Below, in pieces: positions 41,201 to 52,562 of a DNA stretch of 64,000 nt. Position 1 is the first letter of the stretch; each line of letters starts with the position of its first letter. The DNA is from Diadema setosum (taxonomy: Eukaryota > Echinodermata > Echinoidea > Diadematoida > Diadematidae): positions 9,201,654 through 9,265,653 of the forward strand of contig NC_092685.1 in the NCBI RefSeq assembly GCF_964275005.1, in the 5' to 3' direction. The position numbers and the translations under genes were made by a program. The notes beneath the pieces are model-generated. The model was given only the letters and a program-made list of their open reading frames with translations. It did no database searches and was not told where the DNA came from.

Positions 41201-43897
41201 AGGCACAAGGGAGGAGCAGAGATGGGCACAAGGGAGGAGCAGAGATAGGCACAGGGGAGGAGCAGAGGTAGGCACAGGGGAGGAGTGGAGATACATGTAG
41301 GCACAAATGAGGAGTATGGAAAGACAGTGGGAAAGAGCATAGAGAGGTACAGTGCAGGATAGGGTTTGACACAAGGGTGGAGCAGAGATAGGCAGAGTAC
41401 ATATTATCTTGATAGAGTACATAATTTTCATCTTGGTAGAGTTTTGAGCAACAAAACAAAATAAGGTCAAGCCATCTGTGGGAGATCAATTGTCTGGTCA
41501 CAGACCAATGAATCCCAAAGTAGAACATTTCTCAGATAACATATAGTCCACTCCATGGGCAGAACCCAGGTAGGATAGTAGATATCACTCATATCTTTTC
41601 TGTCAAGCACAGCTGGGATAAGAACAGCTTCTGTCTCAGTTTTCACAGACAAAATCATTTCAGCATGCACTTACACACACACACACACAAACATACATAC
41701 AATGTACACAAGAAATAAACCCAAATATATGAAAATTGCGTTAAACAAATACATACTGCTACTGAACGTTTTCGACGTGCACTCTTCGGAGTAGAAACCG
41801 CACGTATGAAACAGGAAGCGCGAACATAACAATATAAGCAAAACGAGCAAACCATTCAAGTAAAACAGTGCTTACGCTGATTGGCTAAAGTAAACATGAG
41901 TCAGAATCAAAAGAGTGCCAATGTGCGTACAAACTCCTTTTGCCTGCATAAAATAGGACTGGTCAGCTGAATGAATGTAGCCTCAAGCATACTCAGGTGA
42001 GCGTCGCTCCGGGCTCTACTGACTATGCGAAACTGTGACGAGGTGAAATGCTCAGCGCATGCGCGACTAGTCAGTAAGTGCTGAGCGATAGCTGACGAAG
42101 GGTTACCAGCGGTGACTGCACTGTCAGCGGGGCGTTTACACTGGCGCGAGGGCTGTGCGCGATCAACTAGCTGCTTGTTACGTATGTGTGCTGGCACATG
42201 TTGTTTGATGCGGTCCGCAAGTCGCTGTGATGTGCGCCCTATATACCGTGTTTCACAACGGCACTTAAATTCATAAACAACGCTACTGAGTGCACGTCGA
42301 AAATGTTCAGTAGCAGTATGTATTTGTTTAACGCAATTTTGAAGTTTTGTACCACCAAATATATGAAAATAAAATCTGTCTTATAAATTCTTGTAAATTG
42401 CATCAGATTCATCAATCATCACCATGCACACTGGGTAGATCATTCCCGCACCGCCCACATGTCTTACGATATGAATAACGGCAACATGACAGAGACTAAT
42501 TGCTAACTCGCACACTGAAATGAAACTAGCGAGCAAAATGCCTGCTATTCGAAGCTGAATAAGTGTGGGATGATGGCCTGGAGAAAATTCTTAAAGGCAA
42601 CATGAAATAAAGATGGATGGAATTGAAATAAACAACGTATACACACCACTTATTTGTCACTGAGTGAGTGATTGATTTTCTTTCAAACTTGAAAAGGTCA
42701 GCAATGTATCATGCACACATTTGGAACTGCTACAACTGTAACTGTGCATATTCCTTTGATTTGTGAGAAAGAGAGAGAGAGAGGGGAAAGAGGATTTGTG
42801 GGTGGAAAAAAAAATATTCAGCATTTTTCCTTTTCCTTTTGAAAATTCCAACTGGGGACAAAAATAAAGGATGAGGATGAAAGATTGGAACAAAATCATT
42901 TCCAGATTACACTTGCCAATGACATAAGTGGAAGTTAAAGATGGACTATAAATATTTGCATTGTTCTGTTTTCTAGTGTATTTTGTGCGGATGGGAAAGG
43001 TGTGAAAGGGGTCATAAAAACTATGTTTTCTCAAAAATGGCAAGAACAGCACCTGATTATATCACATAACCTTTAAAATTTGACCTGAAGCATTTTCCCC
43101 TTAAAACAAATTGCATAGAATCATGCATTATATAGAATAATAAAGAACAAAGATCTCACAGTCTTTTTCTGGCCATTTTCCCCAAATCCTATCTGAGATT
43201 CGAGTCTAAATGTCACAAATGAGAGTACATTTTAGTGTCATACCCAAAACACTTTATATTGCTTTAAATAAACCTGAATTTGGGATTTTAATGCAAACAG
43301 CAGGGCACACAGCTGTTCTCATACCCCCATTGATCACATTAATCTCAAGTAAGAATATTTTCATGCCACACTCCTGCCAGCATAAAGCACTGTATATAAT
43401 ATTTATATAAATGTTGTTTTAAGATTTTGTTGATTGTATATAAATCACTCATCGGTCAAGCCCCCAGTTACATATTCAAATTATTAGTATTTATATCTCA
43501 TACACATACTCATAATTTGCGCAGTTTTAAGGACACTCTTTTCTTACAAATTCTAACATGTAAAACAAAAGTAACATTGGGAGACAGAGCATTTGCCTGT
43601 GCAGCTCCCAAACTCTTGAATGATCTACCATTAGAAGTCCGTAAATCCCCAACTGTAGCAGTCTTTAAATCACGACTAAGAACACATCTTTTCATTTAAC
43701 TGTTCATCATTATGAAGCACATCAGAAGCTTTTGCAGCGCAGAAGAATATATCTCTAAAGTTTTTGCACTTTATAAATTGATGTATTATATACATATACT
43801 GTATATATATCTGAAAGAAATTATATATATTATATATATCAGTATAATGCTACCCACAATGAGGCACGCGTATATTTGGGAAGGGAACTATCTCTCA

Positions 43898-43941
<44 letters not shown>

Positions 43942-44190
43942 GAACGTGTGCATAAAGTCAAAGAGTTGAAAGGTTGGTCCGTCTGGTATTCGAGCTTGGG
44001 TCTGCCTGAACCGCTATGACGTCTCCGTGGCCGAGCGGTTAAGGCGTTGGCGTTCCATGCCAAAGACCCGGGTTAGAGTCCCGGCAGAGACCAATTTTTC
44101 AACTCTTGCGCTTTTCCGAAAAGGAGGAACAGTAAGAGGAATAATAATGTCAAAGCTACGCACCGATTTTCTCCTTCCTTTCTCATATCT

Positions 44191-44248
<58 letters not shown>

Positions 44249-47200
44249 CACATACCATGTATGTACAGATAGACACTAACTGAAATTACCCTCAGAAAGA
44301 TGTAGTCTGATACATGTACCTATCTGGTTCTCTATGTCAAGGTTGTCTGCCTCATATCTACTCTGACAGGTGTGCTCACAACGTGACAAGGTGGGTCTAC
44401 AGCACAGGCAAACTTACGAAACCACCCCCCCCCCCCCACCGTGATCAATTTGTCATTGGAAGATTCTGAGAGCAGACTTTCAATATCATTTTCATCCAAA
44501 AAAAAACAACAACAAACAAACAAACAAACACAATATCAGGTGGCACATGTGTCAATTCAACTTTCATCCAGCTGGAAGGACAGATCATTGAACACAATAT
44601 GAAATATATGCACGAATGGTATCATAGCAGATCCAATTATCTGAGCCCTTTCATGCACAGGGCTGGCTTATGCAAAGACAAGTTGCAGTATTTGCTGCAA
44701 AAATAAAAGGGTACAGAACATGATGTCAGCTTTTTAACCACCTTAAAACATAACGAAATAAAACTCTAAACAAAACAAAATCTGTGATCGAGATTCCGTG
44801 ACAAGGGTACAAGGCAGCTGTACATCTGCAAAATCTTTCCTGGCTTTATTATATCAGCAATATTGTTGGAAATGAATTTGCTTTCTGTTTATGAGGAAGA
44901 ATTTTTAGTATGTAGCCATAGGTAAAAATCATGTATTTTAAATCTCTCTCACACACACACACACACAAAGACAGGCAGAAACTCCATGAAAATACCTCTG
45001 CCTTCCATAACTGGACTACGCATTGCATTCCTCTGAAATTTCTTGAAGAGGAATGCACTCAAGTTCCAACCCATTACGTTTTGTACATATGTCAGCAGTA
45101 AATCCTGCCCTCTGAATAATGCAACTCGATTGGTTCAAAACTTATGTTTCATATTCCCTCGAGGTACTCAAAAAGATGCTGCAAGATGAGATCATGAATG
45201 GCGCGTCTCTTGAGGTCACGGCATATACACAGCTCTTGTGTCCGTCGCAGTCAAGGACATGCAAATCGCAGACAACTCCCGGAAAGGCGGAAAGGCAGCT
45301 CCTTGTTGCATACCCTCTCCTTCGTTGCCGTCGCTAGGAAATAAGAAATCAGCCATGCCTGATGGTGGTCAAGTCACAAATAAAGGGTCGCTGTGGGGTG
45401 AGCCACGGTGCTATGAGTTTAACTACAGGAGCCCGAACAGGCAAACTGCCTTGACATACAGTCAGAAATCATTTGTCAATCTGGCAGTATCGAACATACT
45501 TTTCTTTTTGTTTACAATCTAATGAAACAAGTTCATTATGATTCAATTTGATGTCAATAGCCATTTCATGGTAACCACTTGACTGATGACTGTTGCTGTC
45601 TTTTTTTTTGGGGGGGGGATGCCTCAGAATGCAAAATGCACTTATATCAAACAGTGACCGCTTTCAACAAGCACATTATGTGACAATTATCATTTCTCAT
45701 TAGTATGCATCACTGTTGATAGTGTGCTGTGAAAATTTGACTTTGACTGACACTTTTGACATTATAAATTATCTCAAAACATTGACACAATCAGAACTTA
45801 GCTTTTTTCCTTCCCACCTCTCTTGATTCTCAAACTTGAAAGAAGAGTACATGAAAATGCAGACTCAAATTGTACACAGACAGAATAAGTCCTGTGTCCT
45901 TAGCAATTAAGAGAATTTACAACGTGCCTTTACTAAAAATTCAGTGAAATCAATCAATGGAAAAAGATGAAAAGGAGTACGAGTGAAATGAGTCATGATT
46001 ATCACTGCTGTGGGGTTCAACCAATACAGTCATGATAAAATTTGAAAATAGGGGAGTTTGGCATAGTGAGTGCTATCATACAACTGAAGTCATGTGTAAC
46101 ACTGTAAGACTACAATTTTCAGGAGCCCATATGCAGGCGCGGTGGAGCACCCCAATTATCTCGCAGAAATCCATCGGCAGCCGAGCCTCATTTGCATAAA
46201 GTAAACAACATGTACTCGCGTAGTTGAGAAAAAGTAAACAACTTCTCAAGCTAATAACAATTTCAGGAAACCTATTTTCGGATTAAAATTGAGTTAGTTT
46301 GAATTTGAAAACATGTCCGAATATGCACATATAACATATTAAAGGATTTGACAATGATAAAATGTGAAATTTTAGCGAAAACCTGGCGAGCAAAATTACC
46401 AAAAATATGCCTCGAAAATCATCCTAAAATTCACGAAGTGTGATTGCGGAACAAAAGCGCCATTCAAACAAAGTACACCGAAATTTATTTATCTGCTTGC
46501 ATTTTAAATTTCATACCATAATATTCCCGGCCATGGTTGTGTCGGAAAAAAACAGAAGGTGATGTCAAAAATGACACGAACGCAAAGCGTACAGGTCGGT
46601 CCCATGTATAATTAATCGCGTCACTGTGGCGTTGCATGTCACAGCACACACAACGCATTGCTGCATGCAGCATGCGCGGCAGCAGCTCAGCAATCACCGC
46701 CGTGCGACACTCAGCAAAATTGACTGCGTCACATGCAAACCAACAATGAGCACGAAATCCTGAATCTCACGTACCACGCATGCCCAATATTACGGGAAAA
46801 GAAATGACGTCATTTTCAATTGTTTCGCCGACTACAATTTTCTATTCCAAACCCTGTAGAAACAAGTTGATTTCTCAAAAAGTACAGGTGGTACAAAGCG
46901 GAAACTTTCACCGTATATGGATTGAGGCCTGATGAACTTATGTTGCCAGTTTCGGACACATTGGAGCCCGGCCATAGTCCAGTCGGAAAAAAACAGAGAG
47001 CATGTTTTGCGAGAGGTGATTTTCAAAACGCTTTAATATCTCAAGTTCTAGTGCAGCAAATTTCATAATTTTTTCATCAAAAGGAAGGTTTTTAAAAACT
47101 TAGATAGTGTGGGAAGTTTGAGTTTACTAGCGGCACGCATAGCGGCACAAGGAGAAGGTAAAGATTTGACTTTTTCATGCACACAGTTTCGGGCAGCCGT

Positions 47201-50200
47201 GGATGCCCGTTGGAAATTCAAATAGAACGGGGCGATAATGAAATGCAAATTGGGGTGCTCCACCGCGCCTGTATGAAACAGTGTCTAGTCAATTGCACAG
47301 TGATCATCAAGGAGCATAATCTATTTTGTTTCTTGGCTTGTGCTCAAAGTTATATACTTCTTTGATTTTGCAATTTGAAATACTTCACATTACTTTCTTT
47401 TTTTTTCCAGATGAATTCTCTGCTGTGTTTCAAAAAAATACATTTTGATCACTACAAAGAAAACGAAATTAGCACAGACAAATAAACAGTTTTGAAAAAG
47501 ACTTCATAAAAAAATGCACACAAATTGGGTTCTGGGAATTTTGTCTTTGCTAAAAACAACAAAAACAGATAACTTGAAAACAAACTCCTTGTCAGGTACA
47601 TTTACACCCACAGATTGTTTGCCGCAGTTCTTCTTAATGCAACAGGCAAAACACGAAGCAGAGCCGCAGGCAAGGTTTATGGGATGCGGTTTGGTGGCTC
47701 GTTCACTATCATGCATTTTGCAAGCCTGCATCAGTGATAATACCTCAAACTAGAGATATGTCTCCCCCTCCACCCCCTCCAATACTAAATGCAAAATTCA
47801 TTCCTAGGTCTTAAAATGCATGAGAGACCTGCTTGTGGGAGAGAGCGCGGTGTATCGCATCCAAGGGGATGAAGAGCAAGGTGGAGAAGTTGTGACTAGA
47901 CGGGGAGGCTCTCACAATAGGAAGATACAATACAAATTTCGGAGGGAGCGAGAGATGGTAGTGAAAGATCTCACATGGGAAAGATAACAACTCCACATCA
48001 TATAATCATCCACAAAGAAAAAAAAAAAGAAAGAAAGAAAAGAAAAAAAGCACCACAATTTCAGGAAATGATGATACCGGTAACCTACTTGAATTATGTG
48101 TCATGATCATATTGAAAGAGAAAAGCATTTCATGTCTTGATTAATTTAACTATGTATTTGACAATGTAGACCTATGTGACTACTGGCAATTACTTAAACA
48201 TAAGCAAAGTCCATATATCTGCTACATCTATTATTTTCCCTACATCAATGTCTGTTGATATCTGTACCTATATCTTTATCTATATCTACATTTATCTCTA
48301 TCCCTATCTCTCCATCTATGTCTATGTCTATTATACATACAGCATCTATGTCTCCATCTCTGTCTGTTGCTCTATTTCTATCTGTCTCTATCTTTATCTA
48401 TATCTTCATCTCTCTCTATATTTACACACTACATGTAGGCCTATACCTAGATATACTGTACAATGTAGATCATGCAGATATGAATTAGAACAAATCCTCC
48501 CACTTGATAGAATATGAAGTCATTTCTTAAATTATGGTTTGCATGGAGTGTAACGTGAACATGCTTGAAAAGCTCTCGACACCAAATATGAAATTCATGT
48601 CTTGTTCGATATGCACGGGGAAAAAAGGAGGGGAGGGATTGTCGGATAATTATAACATGAAAGGCCAGAATCAGAGAATCGAAGTCATCAATCAGCGTTA
48701 TTTGAATTCACTGTGTTACCCTAGCAACGAGAGTGTCTTTATACCAGTATACCTTCAATTCTGTCATGCTATACTCCTAAGCTTCAATCAGTCAGCATAC
48801 CCACTCAGCTTGTCCCTATTCACCGCTAGTCTCCCGATATCAAATCTCTTTGATGAAGTGAAGGCCACAATGAATGGGTACAATTTGCCACTTGAAATTT
48901 TGCACATCCACTGAATTCTAAACATTGCTGGAAGTATCAAAATAAAAAAATAAAGAAAATCATGAATAGTAGAGATAAGAAACTAGACTAGTAAATATCT
49001 ACATGAAAGCATACAACATATCTGTTGATACACAAGCACAACGCAGTGAAGCAGGACATCATGGAGGTTTGGAGCAAAGACTACACCACAGGAATCAAGG
49101 TTCTCAATCATCCAGACACCCACTGACTAGTCTCAAGGGAACCAGACTCATATTTGCCCGACACATCGATGGTGAGATGTTAAACAGAATAAAAAGGGGG
49201 GAGGAGATTTACAACATAAAAGAAAGAGAGCTATGAAATTGGAGAAAGAAAGAGCAAGAGAGAGAGAGGAAGAGAGAAAGAAGAGCATGATATATGAGAA
49301 GCAGGGATCGAGAAAAGGATGGAAAAAATAATAGAAAAGATGGCAGTTCTTCCACTTACATCTATACAGATACAGTAAATATATTTATCATCAAATATAC
49401 ATCTGGTGCTATAACAAATTTACGGATGTGAATGTGAGGGTGGAAGTTCATTACGTTTTACAATGTCAGCGACAAAAATGTTCTCTATTAACCACCTGCC
49501 TTTGTTTGAAACAAATTCTTGCATATTTCAGCACTGTGCATTCATAAAATATTGACATGTAGACCAAAAGGACTTGGAAGGTATATTTTCCCAGGACTTA
49601 TTACTCTGTATCCTGATCACACCACCATGTTTAAATCTAAAATCAATGAAAATGCATGCAATAAATATACAAAAGCATTATATTTGTATATCTGCTTTTT
49701 GGTGTTAAACAAGCATGCTGTATGAAGTGTTCAGGTGGTAACCTTTTGTCCAAACCTCACAATGCGAATTAACTATAATCTGTATGTGGCATACGGCATA
49801 AGAATAGCAAACCTCACCTCTTCCTAAATACTGCTATTATGGCTGGGGGAAAAATGCCTAGATGTTCTTACTGTCATTTGAAATGCAATGACGATATTAA
49901 TAATTTTGATGATGCTGCTGCTGCTGCTGATGATGATGAAAAATAACAGGATTATGAATAGCACTAGATACAAAAGTTCCTATTAAACTGCTAAAATTAT
50001 GTAATCAATGTGGAATGTAAAATGCCTCTCTATACTCAAAGTTGACTAAATAGAAAAAAAAATGAATCACATAAACAAAATTGGACATACAGGTATATGT
50101 GTGATGATGACATCACCTCATCTTCTGCATATGTGATTGCATAGAGTGTCCCTGTTTTGTGAAAACCAGAGAAACATTAAATTTCCAAAACTCTTTTTTT

Positions 50201-52562
50201 TTTTAATGTCCAATTTCAATATAACCTCATCATTTCTCTCTTTTTCTTTTTACTCCTATTTATTCAAATCCTCTTGAATACAGGGATGGATATTTTTTAC
50301 AATCCCTCCAAGCCTCAACTAAATTTATGAGTTAATATTTGTTTCAAGAGATGGTAAACAAAGTTTCGTTTTGAGTGGTCACCAACACTTGACGCCTACA
50401 GACTGAAATTATGTAAATCTTATTTACTACAGGTGGATGCGACATCATAGTCACAAATATCCCTTTATTGTGCATAATATCATGTGAGCTATTGTATCAA
50501 ACAATACGAGGAAAAACAAACAACCAAACACTGGAAATGAAGCTTACTACATGTACCTTGGTAAAGCAACTTCCCTGTCACTGTCTGCTATTAAAAATAA
50601 GCTAAATTTCACTCCTGGGCCATTGAAATCAGACTACCATAACTGTGCATTTCAAACAAGCACACACTGAAAGAGAAATGTAGTAAAGAAAGAGGTCTGT
50701 TTCCACAAAGACTATGCTCCTGGCCAATGAGGTTCACACCTTCCTGTGGGTGTTAAAAACTCTGCATCTAAGATGAGTTAAGAGGAAAGGATCTAAAGAG
50801 GGGGAGGGAAAATATTGGGAGGATTTTAATATTTAACAAAATAACCTGTCCATACTCTGAAAAAAAAAACAGACAAAGAAAATTACAATAGATAATGGAG
50901 GATGAACCTACAAAGGATGGATGTGATTCCAGAAGGCAAGTGGACAGATGTTTGAAGAATTTGATCAACAACACTTTATCTAACATAACAATTTACTTGG
51001 ATCTTTGACATTTGTAACAACACATGGTCAAATGATGATAATGTTCAGGTGCACGTAGGAAACAGCTGATACAATTTGAGAGGTAAACAACTCTTTTGAA
51101 TCTGATGAAAAATCAACTTCTTCAGTCATGGATGCATGCGATGTTATTTACTATCCCTTATGTGTGCTCTCTTGAGAAAAAGTGATATTACCAACCAGTC
51201 ACCAAACACACACTTTGAAGCAGCGAATAAGCAAGATTACAGGCAAACAGTCAGTAGAACTCTTTCTCTGGTGGCTATTGAAGTCAAATGAATCTCATTT
51301 CCACTGATGGCTACAGCAAATTGAAGTGCCCTTCAGATAACTATTCTACAGTGCACTACTACTCAATCTGAAGTATGGGGTGAGGGGGATTTGAAAAGGA
51401 GAGAACAGTGCAGGAAAATTACATTTCAACATTCAATACTGACTATTATTGCAATCTATCACTGACATTGAGAATAAAATGAACCATCACTTCAAATGAG
51501 GATTTTCCACGATATGGATGCAATCCTGGAGATGATTACCTTGGGATGTGACACTATTGTTTTTTTAACACCCGCAAAAGCAATGTCCCAGCTCACAGCC
51601 CTGACTAGATTTTTCTAGTAAAAATACTTTGGACGGACAGACAACGGAGATATTTTTTATTCCCCTCTGGGCAGTAGTAATTTACTCTCTGATAAAGGAG
51701 CGGCAAAGGCCTAGTATATGCATACATCAATACGACATTACAGCAAAGTTGGACATCAAGCTCAGGGGAACACAGTTTTATATCGCAAACACACATTCGT
51801 GTCACTTAATTTATGAGCTCCACGAAACGGTGGTCCCTCGTTGAGTCTTTAAACATGCATGCTCCAGCGCACATGACTCATACAACTCGTTTGGGCTAAA
51901 ACACAGCTCTCCTACAGTAGTGTGAACTTATGCATATCAATAGCCCAAATATCTCTTTTTTCTCTCCTTGTTGCATGATGGGTGAGGAGACTGGGTCCGT
52001 TTTGGGAAAGTAACTTAAAATTATCATCCACAGCCTCCATAGATATGTTCAATCACACACATACACACACTTGGATATCAGCATGAAACAGTCATAATTC
52101 TATCTTTACTCTTACTATGGTGTGAAGCAGCATAATGGAAAATAGTTCACTATTTTTCACACCTTAACTTTCAATCTTGGCAAACATTCTTTGATAACAG
52201 TAGCAAGCTGATTCCACCTTAACTGGCCAAAAAGTCTGTCGCTGAAAGTCAAGTTGGGGTTCCTGGGATAATACTTGAGTGTATCAAAGGAATTGATCCT
52301 CCTAACCTGACTGAGCGGGAGACCAGGGACTCACTTCCAGCCCAACCAAAGCTGCCCCACCATCTCAGCGACCCCATAGACTCACCTTTGAAGTCAACCT
52401 CCCCGTTTCCATCCTCGTCAAATATATCAATGACCCTCTGGACCAGTGGGTTCTGCTGGAGCTCCGGTAGTGACATGAACTCATCCACGCTCAGTGAGCC
52501 TGAGTTGTCCAGATCCAGCTTCTTAAAGCGCTTGCCCAACCTGCGGATCTCATCCGCATCAA
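35154..52562 (-). CDS. PPP3R1: calcineurin regulatory subunit B, exons 2-5 (5' partial in window)
   Basis: Ca2+-binding regulatory subunit of the Ca2+/calmodulin-dependent protein phosphatase calcineurin. Exons in transcript order: 52562-52386, 38369-38310, 36405-36221, 35201-35154; all introns are GT/AG with matching phases. The product runs from the residue after the N-terminal MGNEAS-type leader to VVVDV and stop. With a vertebrate-sized first exon it would be 170 residues, as in human. Four EF-hand loops are intact: [36 protein letters not shown] and [12 protein letters not shown]. The catalytic-subunit-binding stretch [10 protein letters not shown] is present. The 14-kb intron between exons 2 and 3 carries most of the mobile elements in this half of the window. 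Exon 1 (myristoylation site) was not found up to 64000. Vertebrates have a second paralogue; this is taken as the single invertebrate CanB. Confidence 0.96.
36221..36405 (-). CDS. PPP3R1: calcineurin B exon 4 (EF-hands 3 and 4)
   Basis: Acceptor ctgtgcag|TT, donor TGTAAT|gtgagt. Encodes [40 protein letters not shown] and [20 protein letters not shown]. The entry segment reads RFFFNIYD where vertebrates have RFAFRIYD, a small divergence in the helix before EF-hand 3. Confidence 0.96.
36681..37198. mobile_element. 518-bp TIR element with TA duplication
   Basis: Ends CAGTCAAACCTG and CAGGTTTGACTG, flanked by TA on both sides. Several internal copies of tgtctatagtggccacc occur in both orientations, so parts of the arms are repeated inside. 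It lies in PPP3R1 intron 3 (between exons 3 and 4). Confidence 0.8.
37489..37964. mobile_element. 476-bp hAT-like TIR element
   Basis: Ends CAGGGTGCTGCATAA and TTATGTAGCACCCTG, an inverted pair with one mismatch. Sub-terminal gggcaag/cttgccc blocks repeat inside. CAGGG ends are typical of hAT elements; an intact 8-bp target duplication is not visible. Intronic in PPP3R1. Confidence 0.7.
38310..38369 (-). CDS. PPP3R1: calcineurin B exon 3
   Basis: Acceptor cacctccag|AA, donor AGAT|gtaagt, 60 nt. Encodes (E)[19 protein letters not shown]; vertebrates have [20 protein letters not shown]. Phases fit exons 2 and 4. Confidence 0.95.
38740..40700. other. PPP3R1 intron 2, 3' part
   Basis: No coding evidence. 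38740-38830 has ttttcgc/ttcgcaa motifs like the decayed element near 24830. A CT-rich patch lies at 39120-39165. Confidence 0.4.
40715..41395. repeat. about 23-bp G-rich minisatellite
   Basis: Roughly 28-30 imperfect units of ggggaggagcagagataggc plus aca, all in one orientation. The period is not a multiple of three, so several overlapping frames on the - strand read as Cys/Ser/Pro/Leu-rich repeats up to 207 codons long. These are artefacts. Confidence 0.92.
41737..41829 (+). mobile_element. inverted second fragment of a Penelope-like element
   Basis: On the + strand this reads [17 protein letters not shown], the same peptide as [17 protein letters not shown] encoded on the - strand at about 42350-42290, and then diverges ([10 protein letters not shown]) to a stop at about 41829. 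The two fragments face each other as an inverted repeat of about 55 bp. Confidence 0.75.
41907..42360 (-). mobile_element. Penelope-like retroelement C-terminus with GIY-YIG endonuclease
   Basis: Open on the reverse strand from about 42360 to the stop at 41907, starting [20 protein letters not shown]. The core [20 protein letters not shown], with [10 protein letters not shown] after it, has the GIY-YIG pattern (Y...YIGRT...R...H) in the form used by Penelope-like elements. Downstream, [22 protein letters not shown] and LEATFI match the same family's end. The reverse transcriptase part is absent, so this is a truncated remnant within PPP3R1 intron 2. Confidence 0.85.
42370..43410. other. intronic stretch without recognised features
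   Basis: Ordinary AT-rich intron sequence with a GA patch at about 42768-42785. Confidence 0.4.
43411..43699 (+). mobile_element. second LINE 3' end remnant
   Basis: Reads [20 protein letters not shown], then [20 protein letters not shown] and SRLRTHLFI before a stop. These are the same C-terminal blocks as the LINE piece at 8061-8844, from a different, more diverged copy. A (CACACA) patch lies inside. Only the last 90 or so codons remain. Confidence 0.85.
43903..43938. repeat. (TA)n microsatellite
   Basis: About 17 TA units, directly upstream of the palindromic tRNA-like element. Confidence 0.95.
43959..44110. repeat. palindromic pair of tRNA-like ends
   Basis: aaagagttgaaaggttggtc (43959-43978) is inverted against gaccaatttttcaactctt (44089-44107). 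Moving inwards, the left arm reversed shows gcggttcaggca and a B-box-like gctcgaatacc, mirroring the tRNA-like sequence in the right arm. The whole unit sits between two long TA arrays. Confidence 0.65.
44021..44092 (+). pseudogene. tRNA-like sequence (possible SINE head)
   Basis: Acceptor GTCTCCG pairs 6 of 7 with CAGAGAC. D arm TGGCCGAGCGGTTAAGGCG resembles Ser/Leu tRNAs; anticodon stem TTGGC/GCCAA has loop GTTCCAT (anticodon would read TCC). T arm is CCGGG TTAGAGT CCCGG. The B box has one mismatch (GGTTAGAGTCC), and the short variable arm contradicts a Ser/Leu identity. A functional tRNA is possible but unlikely. Confidence 0.55.
44192..44244. repeat. (TA)n microsatellite
   Basis: About 25 TA units downstream of the tRNA-like palindrome. 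Confidence 0.95.
44260..46129. other. intronic stretch
   Basis: Poly-C at 44424-44437, a T/G run at about 45601-45618, (CA)n at about 44950-44967. No coding evidence; the 72- and 94-codon frames near 45119-45522 are not recognisable. Confidence 0.4.
46134..47271. mobile_element. 1,138-bp TIR element with 4-bp TATG duplications
   Basis: Perfect 24-bp inverted ends, CAGGCGCGGTGGAGCACCCC followed by AATT, flanked by TATG at 46130-46133 and 47272-47275. It contains two direct copies of a 30-bp block (cccggccat...gtcggaaaaaaacag) at about 46526 and 46967. It is more CpG-rich than its surroundings. No frame above 70 codons looks like a transposase, so it is probably non-autonomous. Confidence 0.8.
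47276..52385. other. PPP3R1 intron 2, 5' part
   Basis: A (TCTATC)n-like microsatellite at about 48260-48425, A/G-rich tracts at about 48020-48050 and 49235-49330, and a (CTG)n/(ATG)n patch at about 49915-49940. No exon seen. Confidence 0.45.
52386..52562 (-). CDS. PPP3R1: calcineurin B exon 2 (EF-hands 1 and 2)
   Basis: Reverse strand: acceptor cttctacag|TT, donor TTCAAAG|gtgagt, 58 full codons. Encodes [20 protein letters not shown], then [20 protein letters not shown] and [15 protein letters not shown], nearly identical to vertebrate CNB. The first two bases complete the Phe of the HFDADE-type junction. Confidence 0.97.

Noticed and set aside
40582-41528. Several long overlapping - strand frames rich in Leu/Cys/Ser/Pro
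   Set aside because: All are readings of the same 23-bp minisatellite in different frames.
48176-48517. Ile/Tyr/Ser-rich + strand frames
   Set aside because: Caused by a TCTATC-type microsatellite.
48534-48914. 126-codon + strand open frame with several cysteines
   Set aside because: No ordered metal-binding spacing, no family match recognised, and it lies on the opposite strand within a PPP3R1 intron.
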